Below are positions 40,623 through 48,871 of a DNA stretch of 64,000 bases, piece after piece. How positions within the stretch are numbered: the first letter of the stretch is position 1; each line of letters begins with the position of its first letter. The notes under the pieces are model-generated. The model had not been told where the DNA came from. It searched no databases and saw only the letters and a program-made list of their open reading frames with translations. This DNA comes from Herbaspirillum sp. GW103 (lineage in GTDB: Bacteria; Pseudomonadota; Gammaproteobacteria; Burkholderiales; Burkholderiaceae_D), in assembly GCF_000261365.1 (NCBI RefSeq), contig NZ_AJVC01000001.1:248001-312000 (forward strand), given 5' to 3'. The position numbers and the translations under genes are program-made.

Positions 40623-42725
40623 ATGTCAGCTTCCTTTCATTTCCTGCTGTTGGCCTTCGCCTTGCTGGTCGCCAGCCTGTCGTCCTATGCGGCCTTGGAG
40701 GTCTCCGAGCGCATCGTGCTGCAGGAAGCCCAGCGCCGCCGGCTATGGCTCTCGGTAGGGGCGGTCGTGTTCGGCATGGGCGTGTGGGGCGCCATGCTGC
40801 TGACCGTGGCCTCGCTGGACACCCCCGTGCGCATTGGTTTCGATGCGCGCATGGTGGTGCTGGCCCTGTTGCTGTGCCTGGCCAGCGCCTTTTACCTGAT
40901 GCACCTGACGGGCATGCGGCGCCCCCATTCCACCCGGCTGGTGATCGGCGGGCTGGCCATCGGCGCAGCCTTCAATGCCGCCTTCCACATTGCGCTGCGT
41001 TCCATGACGCTGGTGCCGCCCGTGCTGTACGACACGCACCTGCTGATCCTGGCGCTGGTGGTATCGGAGGTGCTGGCGGTGTTCATCGTCACGCTCTTTT
41101 CGGCCAGCAACGGACGCAAGCCCATGACCGGTTCGCTCAACTCGCAGCAGGCTCGTCGCGTGCTGGCCGCCCTGCTGGTGGGTGCCGGAGTGGTGTCGGC
41201 GGCGGTGGCCGGGCTGCGTGCACTGCGCATCGACCCGCAGACGCAGAGCCTGGCCGGAGAAGGCATCACGCGTGAGCATCTGGTCAATGGCCTGGTGTTC
41301 CTGGCCTTCCTGGCCATGGCGCTGGCGCTGGTGGTCAGCGGCGTGCAGCGCAACCAGGTCTTGAAGAAGATCGTCGGTCGCACCAATGACAAGCTGCTGC
41401 ACTTTGCCACCCATGATGTACTCACCGGCCTGCCCAACCGGGCTTTGCTGGCGGACCGCATCCAGCATGCGGTAGAGGTGGCGCGCCGCAATGGCAGGCC
41501 GTTCGCGGTGCTGTTCATGGATCTCGATGGCTTCAAGGCCATCAACGATTCGCTCGGCCATGCCGTCGGGGATGGCCTGCTGGTGGCCGTGGCGCAACGT
41601 ATCCGCGCCTGCATCCGGGGCGAGGACATGGTGGCGCGCATTGGTGGCGACGAGTTCGTGGTGGTGATGAGCAATCTCTCCACGCCCGAGGTGGTGGAGC
41701 AATTGTCGGAAAACATCCTGGCCGTATTGCGCCAGGATTTCCAGATCGAGGACGCGACCCTGCGCGTGACCTCCAGCATCGGCATTGCCGTCTATCCCAA
41801 CAGTGGGGAGTCGGTCGATACCCTGATGAAGAACGCTGACGCCGCCATGTACGAGGCCAAGCAGAGCGGTCGCAATACCTATCGCTTCTTCGAACCAGCC
41901 ATGCACGCCAGTGCCATGCGCCATCTGCAGGTGCGGCAGGCACTGCAGCAGGCCATCGACGGCCAGCAGTTCCGCCTGCATTTCCAGCCCAAATATCGTG
42001 GCGCCGGCAAGGAACTGACCGGGCTGGAAGCCCTGCTGCGCTGGCATCATCCTGAACTGGGCGAGATGGCGCCGTCCGAATTCATTCCCATCGCCGAGCG
42101 TTCGGGCCAGATCCTCAGCATCGGCGACTGGGTGCTGCAGGCGGTGTGCACGCAGATCGCCTGCTGGGATGCGGCCGGGATGAAGCCGGTCAAGGTGGCC
42201 ATGAACCTGTCGCCGCTGCAGATGCGCAGCGATCTGGTGGACAGCATCGTCGAGGTGGTCAGCGCAGCCGGCATCGCGCCGCAGCGGCTCATGTTCGAGA
42301 TCACGGAAACGGCCGCCATGAAGGATGTGGAGCGCACCACGCGGGTGGTGCGCGAGCTGCAGTCACTGGGCTTCGACATTGCCATCGATGACTTCGGCAC
42401 CGGCTATTCCAGCCTGGCCTATCTGGCGCAGTTCCACTGCCGGCAGGTCAAGATCGACCGTTTCTTTACCTCGCGCCTGGACCTGGAGGACCACTCCGGA
42501 CGCGCCATCGTGGCCGCCATCATCGCGCTGGCACATGCCCTGCAGATGGAGGTGGTGGCCGAAGGGGTGGAGACCGAAGGGCAGTTGCGCGAACTGCAGC
42601 TGCTGCATTGTGATCAGGTGCAGGGCTTCCTGCTGGGGCGACCGGATGAGCCCTTGAGCGTGCCCGGGCTGGTCAATGCCAGCAATGACGATCTGTTTGC
42701 GGCCGGCAGCGTGATCAAACGCTGA
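40623..42725 (+). CDS. Membrane GGDEF-EAL protein with a degenerate MHYT-like sensor
   Basis: A 700-residue protein. Residues 1-245 hold about seven hydrophobic segments. Three of them align with the repeated MHYT pattern, but the Met-His pairs are missing: GVWGAMLLTV (53-62), GAAFNAAFHIAL (114-125) and GAGVVSAAVAGLRA (187-200). GGDEF (about 260-425) has intact GGDEF, and EAL (about 440-690) has intact EALLRW with NLSPLQM, EITETAAM and IDDFGTGYSSLAYL. Both activities are possible. MHYT domains are proposed to bind metal or gases through Met/His, so this sensor may detect something else. The ATG at 40623 starts the first membrane segment. Its end overlaps the convergent MATE gene by 11 bases. 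Confidence 0.9.
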   Translation: MSASFHFLLLAFALLVASLSSYAALEVSERIVLQEAQRRRLWLSVGAVVFGMGVWGAMLLTVASLDTPVRIGFDARMVVLALLLCLASAFYLMHLTGMRRPHSTRLVIGGLAIGAAFNAAFHIALRSMTLVPPVLYDTHLLILALVVSEVLAVFIVTLFSASNGRKPMTGSLNSQQARRVLAALLVGAGVVSAAVAGLRALRIDPQTQSLAGEGITREHLVNGLVFLAFLAMALALVVSGVQRNQVLKKIVGRTNDKLLHFATHDVLTGLPNRALLADRIQHAVEVARRNGRPFAVLFMDLDGFKAINDSLGHAVGDGLLVAVAQRIRACIRGEDMVARIGGDEFVVVMSNLSTPEVVEQLSENILAVLRQDFQIEDATLRVTSSIGIAVYPNSGESVDTLMKNADAAMYEAKQSGRNTYRFFEPAMHASAMRHLQVRQALQQAIDGQQFRLHFQPKYRGAGKELTGLEALLRWHHPELGEMAPSEFIPIAERSGQILSIGDWVLQAVCTQIACWDAAGMKPVKVAMNLSPLQMRSDLVDSIVEVVSAAGIAPQRLMFEITETAAMKDVERTTRVVRELQSLGFDIAIDDFGTGYSSLAYLAQFHCRQVKIDRFFTSRLDLEDHSGRAIVAAIIALAHALQMEVVAEGVETEGQLRELQLLHCDQVQGFLLGRPDEPLSVPGLVNASNDDLFAAGSVIKR

Positions 42726-44106
42726 GTTCGCCGCGTTGCGCGCGGCGCTGTATGACCCGCAGATAGGCCAGCAGTCCTGCACCCACCAGGCCGAGACTGA
42801 CACTGTTGGCCAGCCAGAATCCGGCCGGACCGCGCAGGGCCGACGGTGTCACGCCCAGCGGATCGAGTCCCAGCAGATAACCGCCGCCCAGACCCACCCC
42901 CCACAGCGTGACCGCGTAGATGACGGTGGGCACCACCGCCACCTTGTAGGCACGCAGCACGAAGGCCGTGGTCACCTGCATGGAGTCGAACAGCTGGTAG
43001 AAGGCGATGTAGAGGAACAGCGGCAGTGCTGCACTGACGATGACCGGGTCCGGCGTATAGGCGCGAATGATATGCCCCCGCAGGAACCAGACGATCACGC
43101 CGATGACCACCGACAGCGACACCGCCAGGCGTATGCCGGCACGGCCGATCTTTCTGGCCTCAGGCATGTTGCCGCCGCCGATGGCTTGCGCCACCAGCGT
43201 GCCGGTGGCGCTGGCAATGGACAGCGGCAGCATGTAGAGCACCGTGCCGACATTGGCCGTGATCTGATGTCCGGCCACCGGTACTGCACCGAGGCGCGCG
43301 ATGAACACCGCCATCAAGGTGAAGGCGGTGACCTCGATGAAATAGGACATGCCGATCGGAATGCCCAGTCGCAGCAGGGTGCGCTGGCTTTTCCAGGAGG
43401 GCGCGACGAAACCGCTGCCAAACAGCTTGAGCGGACGATACAGGGGCAGGCGGGCGACCAGCATCCAGGCCGCAATCATCATCAGCCAGGCGATGAGGGT
43501 GGTGGCGATGGCGCAGCCTGGGCCGCCGAAGGCCGGCAGTCCCAGGCCGCCGAAGATGAGCAGGGCATTGAGCGGGAGCTTCAGCAGCAGTCCGCCCAGT
43601 TGCAGGGCCATCACCATCTTGGGCCGGGCCAGTGCCGTATTGAGCGAGGAATAGACGCGGAAGAACAGCGTGGCCGGCAGCGCCAGCGCTTCGATGCGCA
43701 GGTACAGCGTGGCCTTTTCCACCAGTTCCGGCGAAGCCTTGGCCAGCGCCAGGAAGAGCGGCGAGAACATCAGGATCAGGGAGCCCACGATGGACAGCAG
43801 TACGGCCAGCCACAGGCCCTGCTTGACCTCGTGGCCGATCTCGCCCGTGCGACCGGCGCCGAAGAGCTGGCCGATGGTGGGCTGCAGCGCCTGCAATACG
43901 CCCGACAGGCCGACGAAGACGCTCACGTAGATCGACACGCCCAGTGCCAGCGCGCCCAGGTCCAGGGCCGAAAAGCGCGAGACCATGGCGGTATCGATGA
44001 CGCCATTGGCGATGATGGCCAACTGCCCGATCAGCAGTGGCCAGGCCAGCCGCGCGATGCGGCCGACGTGATGGCGGGAGGAGAGGGCGGGCAGTTCAGT
44101 GGTCAC
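42715..44106 (-). CDS. MATE-family efflux transporter
   Basis: A 463-residue transporter with about 12 hydrophobic segments and two MatE repeats. Recognisable parts are GVIDTAMVSRFSALDLGALALG, LQPTIGQLFGAGRTGEIG and VAGHQITANVGTVLYMLPLSIASATGTLVAQ in outline. MATE proteins expel cationic drugs or metabolites using sodium or proton gradients. It begins with GTG at 44106 with GGGGA 8 bases upstream, 17 bases after the ArnT-like gene, so the two are probably cotranscribed. Substrate is unknown. Confidence 0.92.
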   Translation of the reverse strand: MTTELPALSSRHHVGRIARLAWPLLIGQLAIIANGVIDTAMVSRFSALDLGALALGVSIYVSVFVGLSGVLQALQPTIGQLFGAGRTGEIGHEVKQGLWLAVLLSIVGSLILMFSPLFLALAKASPELVEKATLYLRIEALALPATLFFRVYSSLNTALARPKMVMALQLGGLLLKLPLNALLIFGGLGLPAFGGPGCAIATTLIAWLMMIAAWMLVARLPLYRPLKLFGSGFVAPSWKSQRTLLRLGIPIGMSYFIEVTAFTLMAVFIARLGAVPVAGHQITANVGTVLYMLPLSIASATGTLVAQAIGGGNMPEARKIGRAGIRLAVSLSVVIGVIVWFLRGHIIRAYTPDPVIVSAALPLFLYIAFYQLFDSMQVTTAFVLRAYKVAVVPTVIYAVTLWGVGLGGGYLLGLDPLGVTPSALRGPAGFWLANSVSLGLVGAGLLAYLRVIQRRAQRGELSV

Positions 44107-44123
44107 GCGGCGATGGTCCCCGA

Positions 44124-45848
44124 TCAGCGACCGGCGCGGCGATACAGGCGGAAGCGCTCGTCGCGGTCGGAGGGCCGGCGGCCTTCCCAGAGCATGCGCC
44201 AGTTGCCAGGGTACTGGCGCAGCATGAGCGAGGCATCCTGGTTGCTGATGTCATCCTGCAGCAGCAGGTAGTCGCAGCTCTGGTCGCGCTCGTCGGCAAA
44301 GCGCACGTTGCCGAAGTAGGCGAAGGAAGCGCGCTGGGCCGGACCGACATTGGTCTGTACGCATTGCTTGACCGAGCCCAGTTTCGATTCGATCTGTTCG
44401 GCCACGCCTGCATAGCTCTTGCCATAGTTGACCCAGGGCAGCCACAGCGTCATCAGCAGTACCCAGCACAGGATCACGCCGCCCGAGGACAGCACGACCG
44501 CGCGCCACAGTACCGAAGGACGGCGCGAGATGCGCCAGTGCACCACGACGATCCAGGCGATGGTGGCGGCCACGGCTATGGCCAGGGAAATCCAGGTGAA
44601 GCCGGGTTTGAAGCCGGGGGCCAGCTTGTAGGCATTGCGGGCGATCTGCGCCGGCCAGCCGGTTTCCTTGGCGATCCAGCCGATCCAGATGAAGGCGGCC
44701 GAGGTGGTCAGCGTCATCACCGAGAACCAGTCCACCGCATTGATGGCGCCGCGCTTCATGGTCGGCAGGCCGAAGGCGGCCAGGATCGCCAGTGCCGGCA
44801 GCAGCGGCAGCAGCATGCCTTCTTCACGATGCACGTTGATGAGCACCAGCAGCGTGATGGGGATCAGGAAGGCCAGTGGCAAGGCGATGTGCAGCGAACC
44901 CAGCTGACGTCGCCAGGCGTACAGCGCCCAGCCGGCGAAAGGCCAGGCGGGCCAGGCGAACCAGACGCCGTACTTGCCGAGGAAGGCCAGGGTGGACAGC
45001 GTCGGACGATTGAGCTGGTAGATGTTCCAGCTCATCCACAGTTCGAACTGGCTGGCCGCTTCGGCCGGGATGAGGTGCTGCAAGGCCACCACCCATGCCG
45101 CGCTGATGAGCAGGGCCAGCGGCAGTGCCAGCAACAGCAAGCGGCTCATGGCGCGGCCGTCCTTGCGCAGGAGCGCCAGCAGCACCAGCGCGATGAGCAC
45201 CCCAGCCGGCAGCAGCCAGCCATAGGTCAGCACCAGCATGCCCAGCGCCAGGCCCAGCCACATGCCGTGACGCCACTTGCCGGCATCGAATACGCGCGCC
45301 GCGCCGAACATGGCATAGGCCACCAGCGCGATCTGCAGGGTCTTGGGACTGGTCTCGTGGCTGTGCAGCAGCAGGCCGAGGAAACCGAGATAGATCAGGA
45401 AGGCGCCATCGGCCAGGGTACGGCCGAAGTCCTTGGGCTCGGGCTGGCCGCCGAAGGCCAGCTTCAAGGGCTGTGCTTCGGCGCGGCGACCCAGCAGGTA
45501 GGTGGTGTACCAGATCGACATGGAGCCGACCAGGAAGCAGCCCACCACCGAGATGCGTGCGGCCAGCGGGTCGCCCAGCAGCCAGCCGAAGAGTTTGATG
45601 CAGATTGCACCAAACCAGTAGGCCAGCGGGCTTTCGGCCGGCAGCGGCAGGCCGGCCACGTTGGGGGTGAGCCAGTCGGTCAGCGTGCCGTGGGCCATGG
45701 TCCACATGATGCCGAAGCTGGTGGCGTCCTCGTTCTTCCACGGATCGCGGCCGATCAGGCCGGGCAGGATGTAGAGGAGGGCAAGCGCAAGCAGGACCAT
45801 GCGCGGAAGCGCATTGGTCGCGGCGGCGGGAAGACGGACTGGCTTCAT
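44124..45848 (-). CDS. ArnT/PMT-like membrane glycosyltransferase
   Basis: A 574-residue GT-C glycosyltransferase with 11-13 hydrophobic segments. An N-terminal GRDPWKNEDATSFG motif carries the catalytic acidic residues of the ArnT/PMT_2 group. ArnT moves 4-amino-4-deoxy-L-arabinose from undecaprenyl phosphate to lipid A; other members glycosylate proteins or lipids. No other arn genes are nearby, so the donor and acceptor are unknown. The C-terminal part ends in a soluble periplasmic region (about 460-574). The ATG at 45848 is preferred over TTG one codon upstream. The MATE gene follows. Confidence 0.85.
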   Translation of the reverse strand: MKPVRLPAAATNALPRMVLLALALLYILPGLIGRDPWKNEDATSFGIMWTMAHGTLTDWLTPNVAGLPLPAESPLAYWFGAICIKLFGWLLGDPLAARISVVGCFLVGSMSIWYTTYLLGRRAEAQPLKLAFGGQPEPKDFGRTLADGAFLIYLGFLGLLLHSHETSPKTLQIALVAYAMFGAARVFDAGKWRHGMWLGLALGMLVLTYGWLLPAGVLIALVLLALLRKDGRAMSRLLLLALPLALLISAAWVVALQHLIPAEAASQFELWMSWNIYQLNRPTLSTLAFLGKYGVWFAWPAWPFAGWALYAWRRQLGSLHIALPLAFLIPITLLVLINVHREEGMLLPLLPALAILAAFGLPTMKRGAINAVDWFSVMTLTTSAAFIWIGWIAKETGWPAQIARNAYKLAPGFKPGFTWISLAIAVAATIAWIVVVHWRISRRPSVLWRAVVLSSGGVILCWVLLMTLWLPWVNYGKSYAGVAEQIESKLGSVKQCVQTNVGPAQRASFAYFGNVRFADERDQSCDYLLLQDDISNQDASLMLRQYPGNWRMLWEGRRPSDRDERFRLYRRAGR

Positions 45849-46047
45849 CAAGATCTTGTTGCTCTTGTTCTGTGCTGCGTGTTGGGTGATGCGCTGGCCG
45901 GAGGGCCTGGGCCGCGCGGTCGCCGTTGTGTTCGGCGGCTGGTGTTTTTTTAGCAGGCCCTATTGTGCAGGAAAACCCGGTAAAAAGTTGTTTCTGTCTG
46001 CTACATCGTGGTGCAGGCGCGGCCTGGGCACCACCGAAGATCCAAAC

Positions 46048-46075
46048 AAAAAAGGCAGCCGGAGCTGCCTTTTTT
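46048..46075 (-). terminator. Terminator after rpmE2
   Basis: AAAAAAGGCAGC pairs with GCTGCCTTTTTT around CGGA. It is symmetrical, so it also works on the plus strand, but rpmE2 on the minus strand ends 15 bases away. Confidence 0.92.
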
Positions 46076-46089
46076 GAGGGAAGTACAGA

Positions 46090-46359
46090 TTACGCCTTCG
46101 AGACCGCAGTCTTCGAACCGACGGAACCGAACTTCTGGCGGAACTTCTCGACGCGGCCAGCGGTGTCGACGATCTTGTGCTTGCCGGTGTAGAACGGGTG
46201 CGATTCGGAGGACACTTCGATCTTCACCAGGGGATATTGCTTGCCTTCGAACTCGGCGGTTTCGCGGGTGCCGATGGTCGAGCGGGTGATGAACTTGAAG
46301 TCGTTCGACATGTCGTGGAACAGGACTTCGCGGTAATCCGGGTGGATGCCTTCTTTCAT
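46090..46359 (-). CDS. rpmE2: 50S ribosomal protein L31 type B
   Basis: An 89-residue L31 of the long, cysteine-free type B. It has [20 protein letters not shown], the type B insertion and [20 protein letters not shown]. Type B lacks the zinc-binding cysteines and in many bacteria replaces zinc-containing L31 under zinc limitation. Here it sits after trxA-rho with its own promoter. No second rpmE is in the window, so it may be the only copy or one of two. Confidence 0.95.
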   Translation of the reverse strand: MKEGIHPDYREVLFHDMSNDFKFITRSTIGTRETAEFEGKQYPLVKIEVSSESHPFYTGKHKIVDTAGRVEKFRQKFGSVGSKTAVSKA

Positions 46360-46458
46360 GATTGCCTCAAGAGTAGTTTGGTAGCCAATCGCCACTTCGT
46401 CGGTCGCCCTGCTTCTTGACCCGATTGATGATCACTTGCCGGTTTGGAAAAGTCCGAA

Positions 46459-46489
46459 ATTATACAGTGGAATCAGGGGCTTGGGTCAA
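46459..46489 (-). promoter_or_regulatory. Promoter of rpmE2
   Basis: On the minus strand TTGACC (46489-46484) and TATAAT (46464-46459) are 19 bases apart. The leader to the rpmE2 ATG is about 90 bases. Confidence 0.65.
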
Positions 46490-46566
46490 GGCGGGCAAGC
46501 GCTCGGGCCGGTGCGGCGTGGTATTTCAGATGAAAACGCGCCCCGCTTGTTTCCCATCGGGCAATG

Positions 46567-46602
46567 AAAAACGGCATGTCCGGTGAGGGACATGCCGTTT
46601 TC
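46567..46602 (-). terminator. Rho-independent terminator after rho
   Basis: AAAACGGCATGTCC (46568-46581) pairs with GGACATGCCGTTTT (46588-46601). It lies about 35 bases past the rho stop on the minus strand. Confidence 0.9.
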
Positions 46603-46636
46603 CGAACCTGCCAGGGACTTAGTTGCTTTGATGAAC

Positions 46637-47899
46637 TTAGTTGCCCCGGCGCATCATGTCGAAGAACTCGGCGTTGTTCTTGGTGGACTTCATCTTGTCG
46701 AGGATGAATTCCATCGCCTCGATTTCATCCATGTCGTACATGAGCTTGCGCAGCACCCAGATCTTTTGCAGCTGGTCCGGCTTGATCAACAGCTCTTCGC
46801 GGCGGGTGCCGGACTTGGAGAGGTTGATGGCGGGGTAGACACGCTTCTCGGCCAAGCGACGTTCCAGGTGCACTTCCATGTTGCCGGTGCCCTTGAATTC
46901 TTCGTAGATCACGTCATCCATGCGCGAACCGGTTTCGATCAGGGCGGTGGCGATGATGGTCAGCGAGCCGCCTTCTTCGACGTTACGTGCCGCGCCGAAG
47001 AAACGCTTCGGGCGTTGCAGCGCGTTGGCATCCACACCGCCGGTGAGCACCTTGCCGGAGGCCGGGATCACGGTGTTGTAGGCGCGTGCCAGACGGGTGA
47101 TCGAGTCCAGCAGGATGACCACGTCCTTCTTCATTTCCACCAGGCGCTTGGCCTTTTCCAGCACCATCTCGGCGACCTGCACGTGACGCGTGGCCGGTTC
47201 GTCGAAGGTGGAGGCGACCACTTCGCCGCGCACCGAGCGCTGCATTTCGGTCACTTCTTCAGGACGTTCGTCGATGAGCAGCACGATCATCACGGTATCC
47301 GGATGATTGGTGGTGATGGCGTGGGCGATGTGTTGCAGCATCACCGACTTGCCCGACTTGGGCGAGGCCACCAGCAGGCCGCGCTGGCCGCGGCCAACCG
47401 GGGCGATCAGGTCGATGATGCGGCCGGTGATGTTTTCCTCGCCGCGCATGTCGCGCTCCAGCTGCAAGAGCTTGTTGGGGTGCAGGGGCGTGAGGTTTTC
47501 AAACAGGATGCGGTGCTTGGAGGCTTCCGGCGGTTCGCCGTTGACCTTGTCGACCTTGACCAGGGCGAAATAGCGCTCGCCATCCTTGGGCGTGCGCACT
47601 TCACCTTCGATGGAGTCGCCGGTGTGCAGATTGAAACGGCGGATCTGCGAAGGCGAGATGTAGATGTCGTCGGTGGACGCCATGTAGCTGGCGTCGGGCG
47701 AGCGCAGGAAGCCGAAGCCGTCAGGCAACACTTCGAGGGCGCCATCGCCAAAAATCTGTTCTCCTGATTTTGCGCGCTTCTTCAGGATGGCAAACATCAG
47801 CTCCTGTTTGCGCAGGCGCGCAGCATTCTCGATGTCCAGGCTGATGGCCATTTCCAGCAAGGCAGAGACGTGCATCGCTTTTAGTTCTGATAAGTGCAT
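46637..47899 (-). CDS. rho: Transcription termination factor Rho
   Basis: A 420-residue hexameric RNA helicase of normal length. The N-terminal region ([18 protein letters not shown]), the cold-shock-like RNA-binding domain ([15 protein letters not shown]) and the ATPase domain are complete. Walker A is in [12 protein letters not shown] and Walker B in [17 protein letters not shown]; the Q-loop region is [17 protein letters not shown]. It follows trxA after about 130 bases, the usual trxA-rho order in betaproteobacteria. Confidence 0.98.
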   Translation of the reverse strand: MHLSELKAMHVSALLEMAISLDIENAARLRKQELMFAILKKRAKSGEQIFGDGALEVLPDGFGFLRSPDASYMASTDDIYISPSQIRRFNLHTGDSIEGEVRTPKDGERYFALVKVDKVNGEPPEASKHRILFENLTPLHPNKLLQLERDMRGEENITGRIIDLIAPVGRGQRGLLVASPKSGKSVMLQHIAHAITTNHPDTVMIVLLIDERPEEVTEMQRSVRGEVVASTFDEPATRHVQVAEMVLEKAKRLVEMKKDVVILLDSITRLARAYNTVIPASGKVLTGGVDANALQRPKRFFGAARNVEEGGSLTIIATALIETGSRMDDVIYEEFKGTGNMEVHLERRLAEKRVYPAINLSKSGTRREELLIKPDQLQKIWVLRKLMYDMDEIEAMEFILDKMKSTKNNAEFFDMMRRGN

Positions 47900-48030
47900 A
47901 TGAGTGTCCCGGGACGGGATAAGTAAAGGTGGGGGAGGGAATTGCGTGGTGTGGATCTAGGATAAAGCCTGGCGTCCTGTGCCGGGCGGACGGCAGCGCG
48001 AGCGCGCCGCCGTCGGATGTTACATCAGAA

Positions 48031-48357
48031 TCAGATGTTGCTGTCGATGAACGAGACCAGCTGACCCTTGGCCAGTGCGCCGACCTTCTGGGCAGCGGCT
48101 GCGCCGTTCTTGAACAGGATCAGGGTCGGGATGCCGCGAATGCCGAACTTGGCCGGGATGGCCTGGTTGGAATCCACGTCCAGCTTGGCGATCTGCAGCT
48201 TGCCGTCGTATTCCTTGGCGACTTCTTCCAGGATCGGGGCGATGGCCTTGCAGGGACCGCACCATTCGGCCCAGAAATCAACCAGCACGGGCTTGTCGGA
48301 CTTCAGCACATCGGCTTCGAAGGAGGCGTCAGTAATATGTTTGATATGTTCGCTCAT
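48031..48357 (-). CDS. trxA: Thioredoxin 1
   Basis: A 108-residue thioredoxin with the redox-active WCGPC motif near 32-36 and the cis-proline segment GIPTLILF. It is a general cytoplasmic dithiol reductant for ribonucleotide reductase, methionine sulfoxide reductase and others. The ATG at 48357 gives a standard N-terminus; a longer frame adds 13 unrelated residues. rho lies directly downstream. Confidence 0.97.
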   Translation of the reverse strand: MSEHIKHITDASFEADVLKSDKPVLVDFWAEWCGPCKAIAPILEEVAKEYDGKLQIAKLDVDSNQAIPAKFGIRGIPTLILFKNGAAAAQKVGALAKGQLVSFIDSNI

Positions 48358-48871
48358 GGCATTTCCTCGAGATGAGGCAGTGGTGTAATTAGTCAATCAG
48401 CGCCGTGGACACATACCATCAGGCCTGGCGTGAGCCATCAACGCTTCCGGAGTTGCTAGGTCTACGTGGAGTCGTTGCGCGCCGATTCAAGTTGTAATTG
48501 AAGCGCGGCAGAGGTAAGCGGCGGGGTACAGGGGCAATCATAACCCATTTTCAGGGAAAGTGTAGACGCGCAGGCCAGGGCTTGTTGTCACCCGTCCTCA
48601 TTGCGACTGCTTCGGCGCCAACCGAGTACCGGCGCGGCTTTGCCCGCAGGCACCGAGCCCGGCGCAAGGGCCGCTCCGGGGCTGGCTGGCATACAATGCG
48701 CAACAGCGGCTGCGCGCAGGCGATTGAAAAAATCTGTTGGAGCAAGAGAAAAATACAATGGCCGTGCTGGTCATCCCTGCTCTTGTGCCACCTCTCGTGG
48801 CGCCTTGGCAGGGCGTCCGCGCTATCCTCACCAGCCCTCACCGAATCCAGAGAACAGAGAACAGAGAACGC
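48358..48871. promoter_or_regulatory. Divergent trxA-addB spacer
   Basis: No gene is seen in these 514 bases. A minus-strand TATGAT near 48537 could serve trxA-rho, giving a leader of about 170 bases. A plus-strand TACAAT at 48692-48697 could serve addB. Neither has a convincing -35. Confidence 0.4.
48849..48869 (+). repeat. Heptanucleotide tandem repeat (AGAGAAC)3 before addB
   Basis: Three exact AGAGAAC copies end two bases before the chosen addB ATG. They supply the only ribosome-binding-like purines (GAGA) near that start. Confidence 0.9.
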
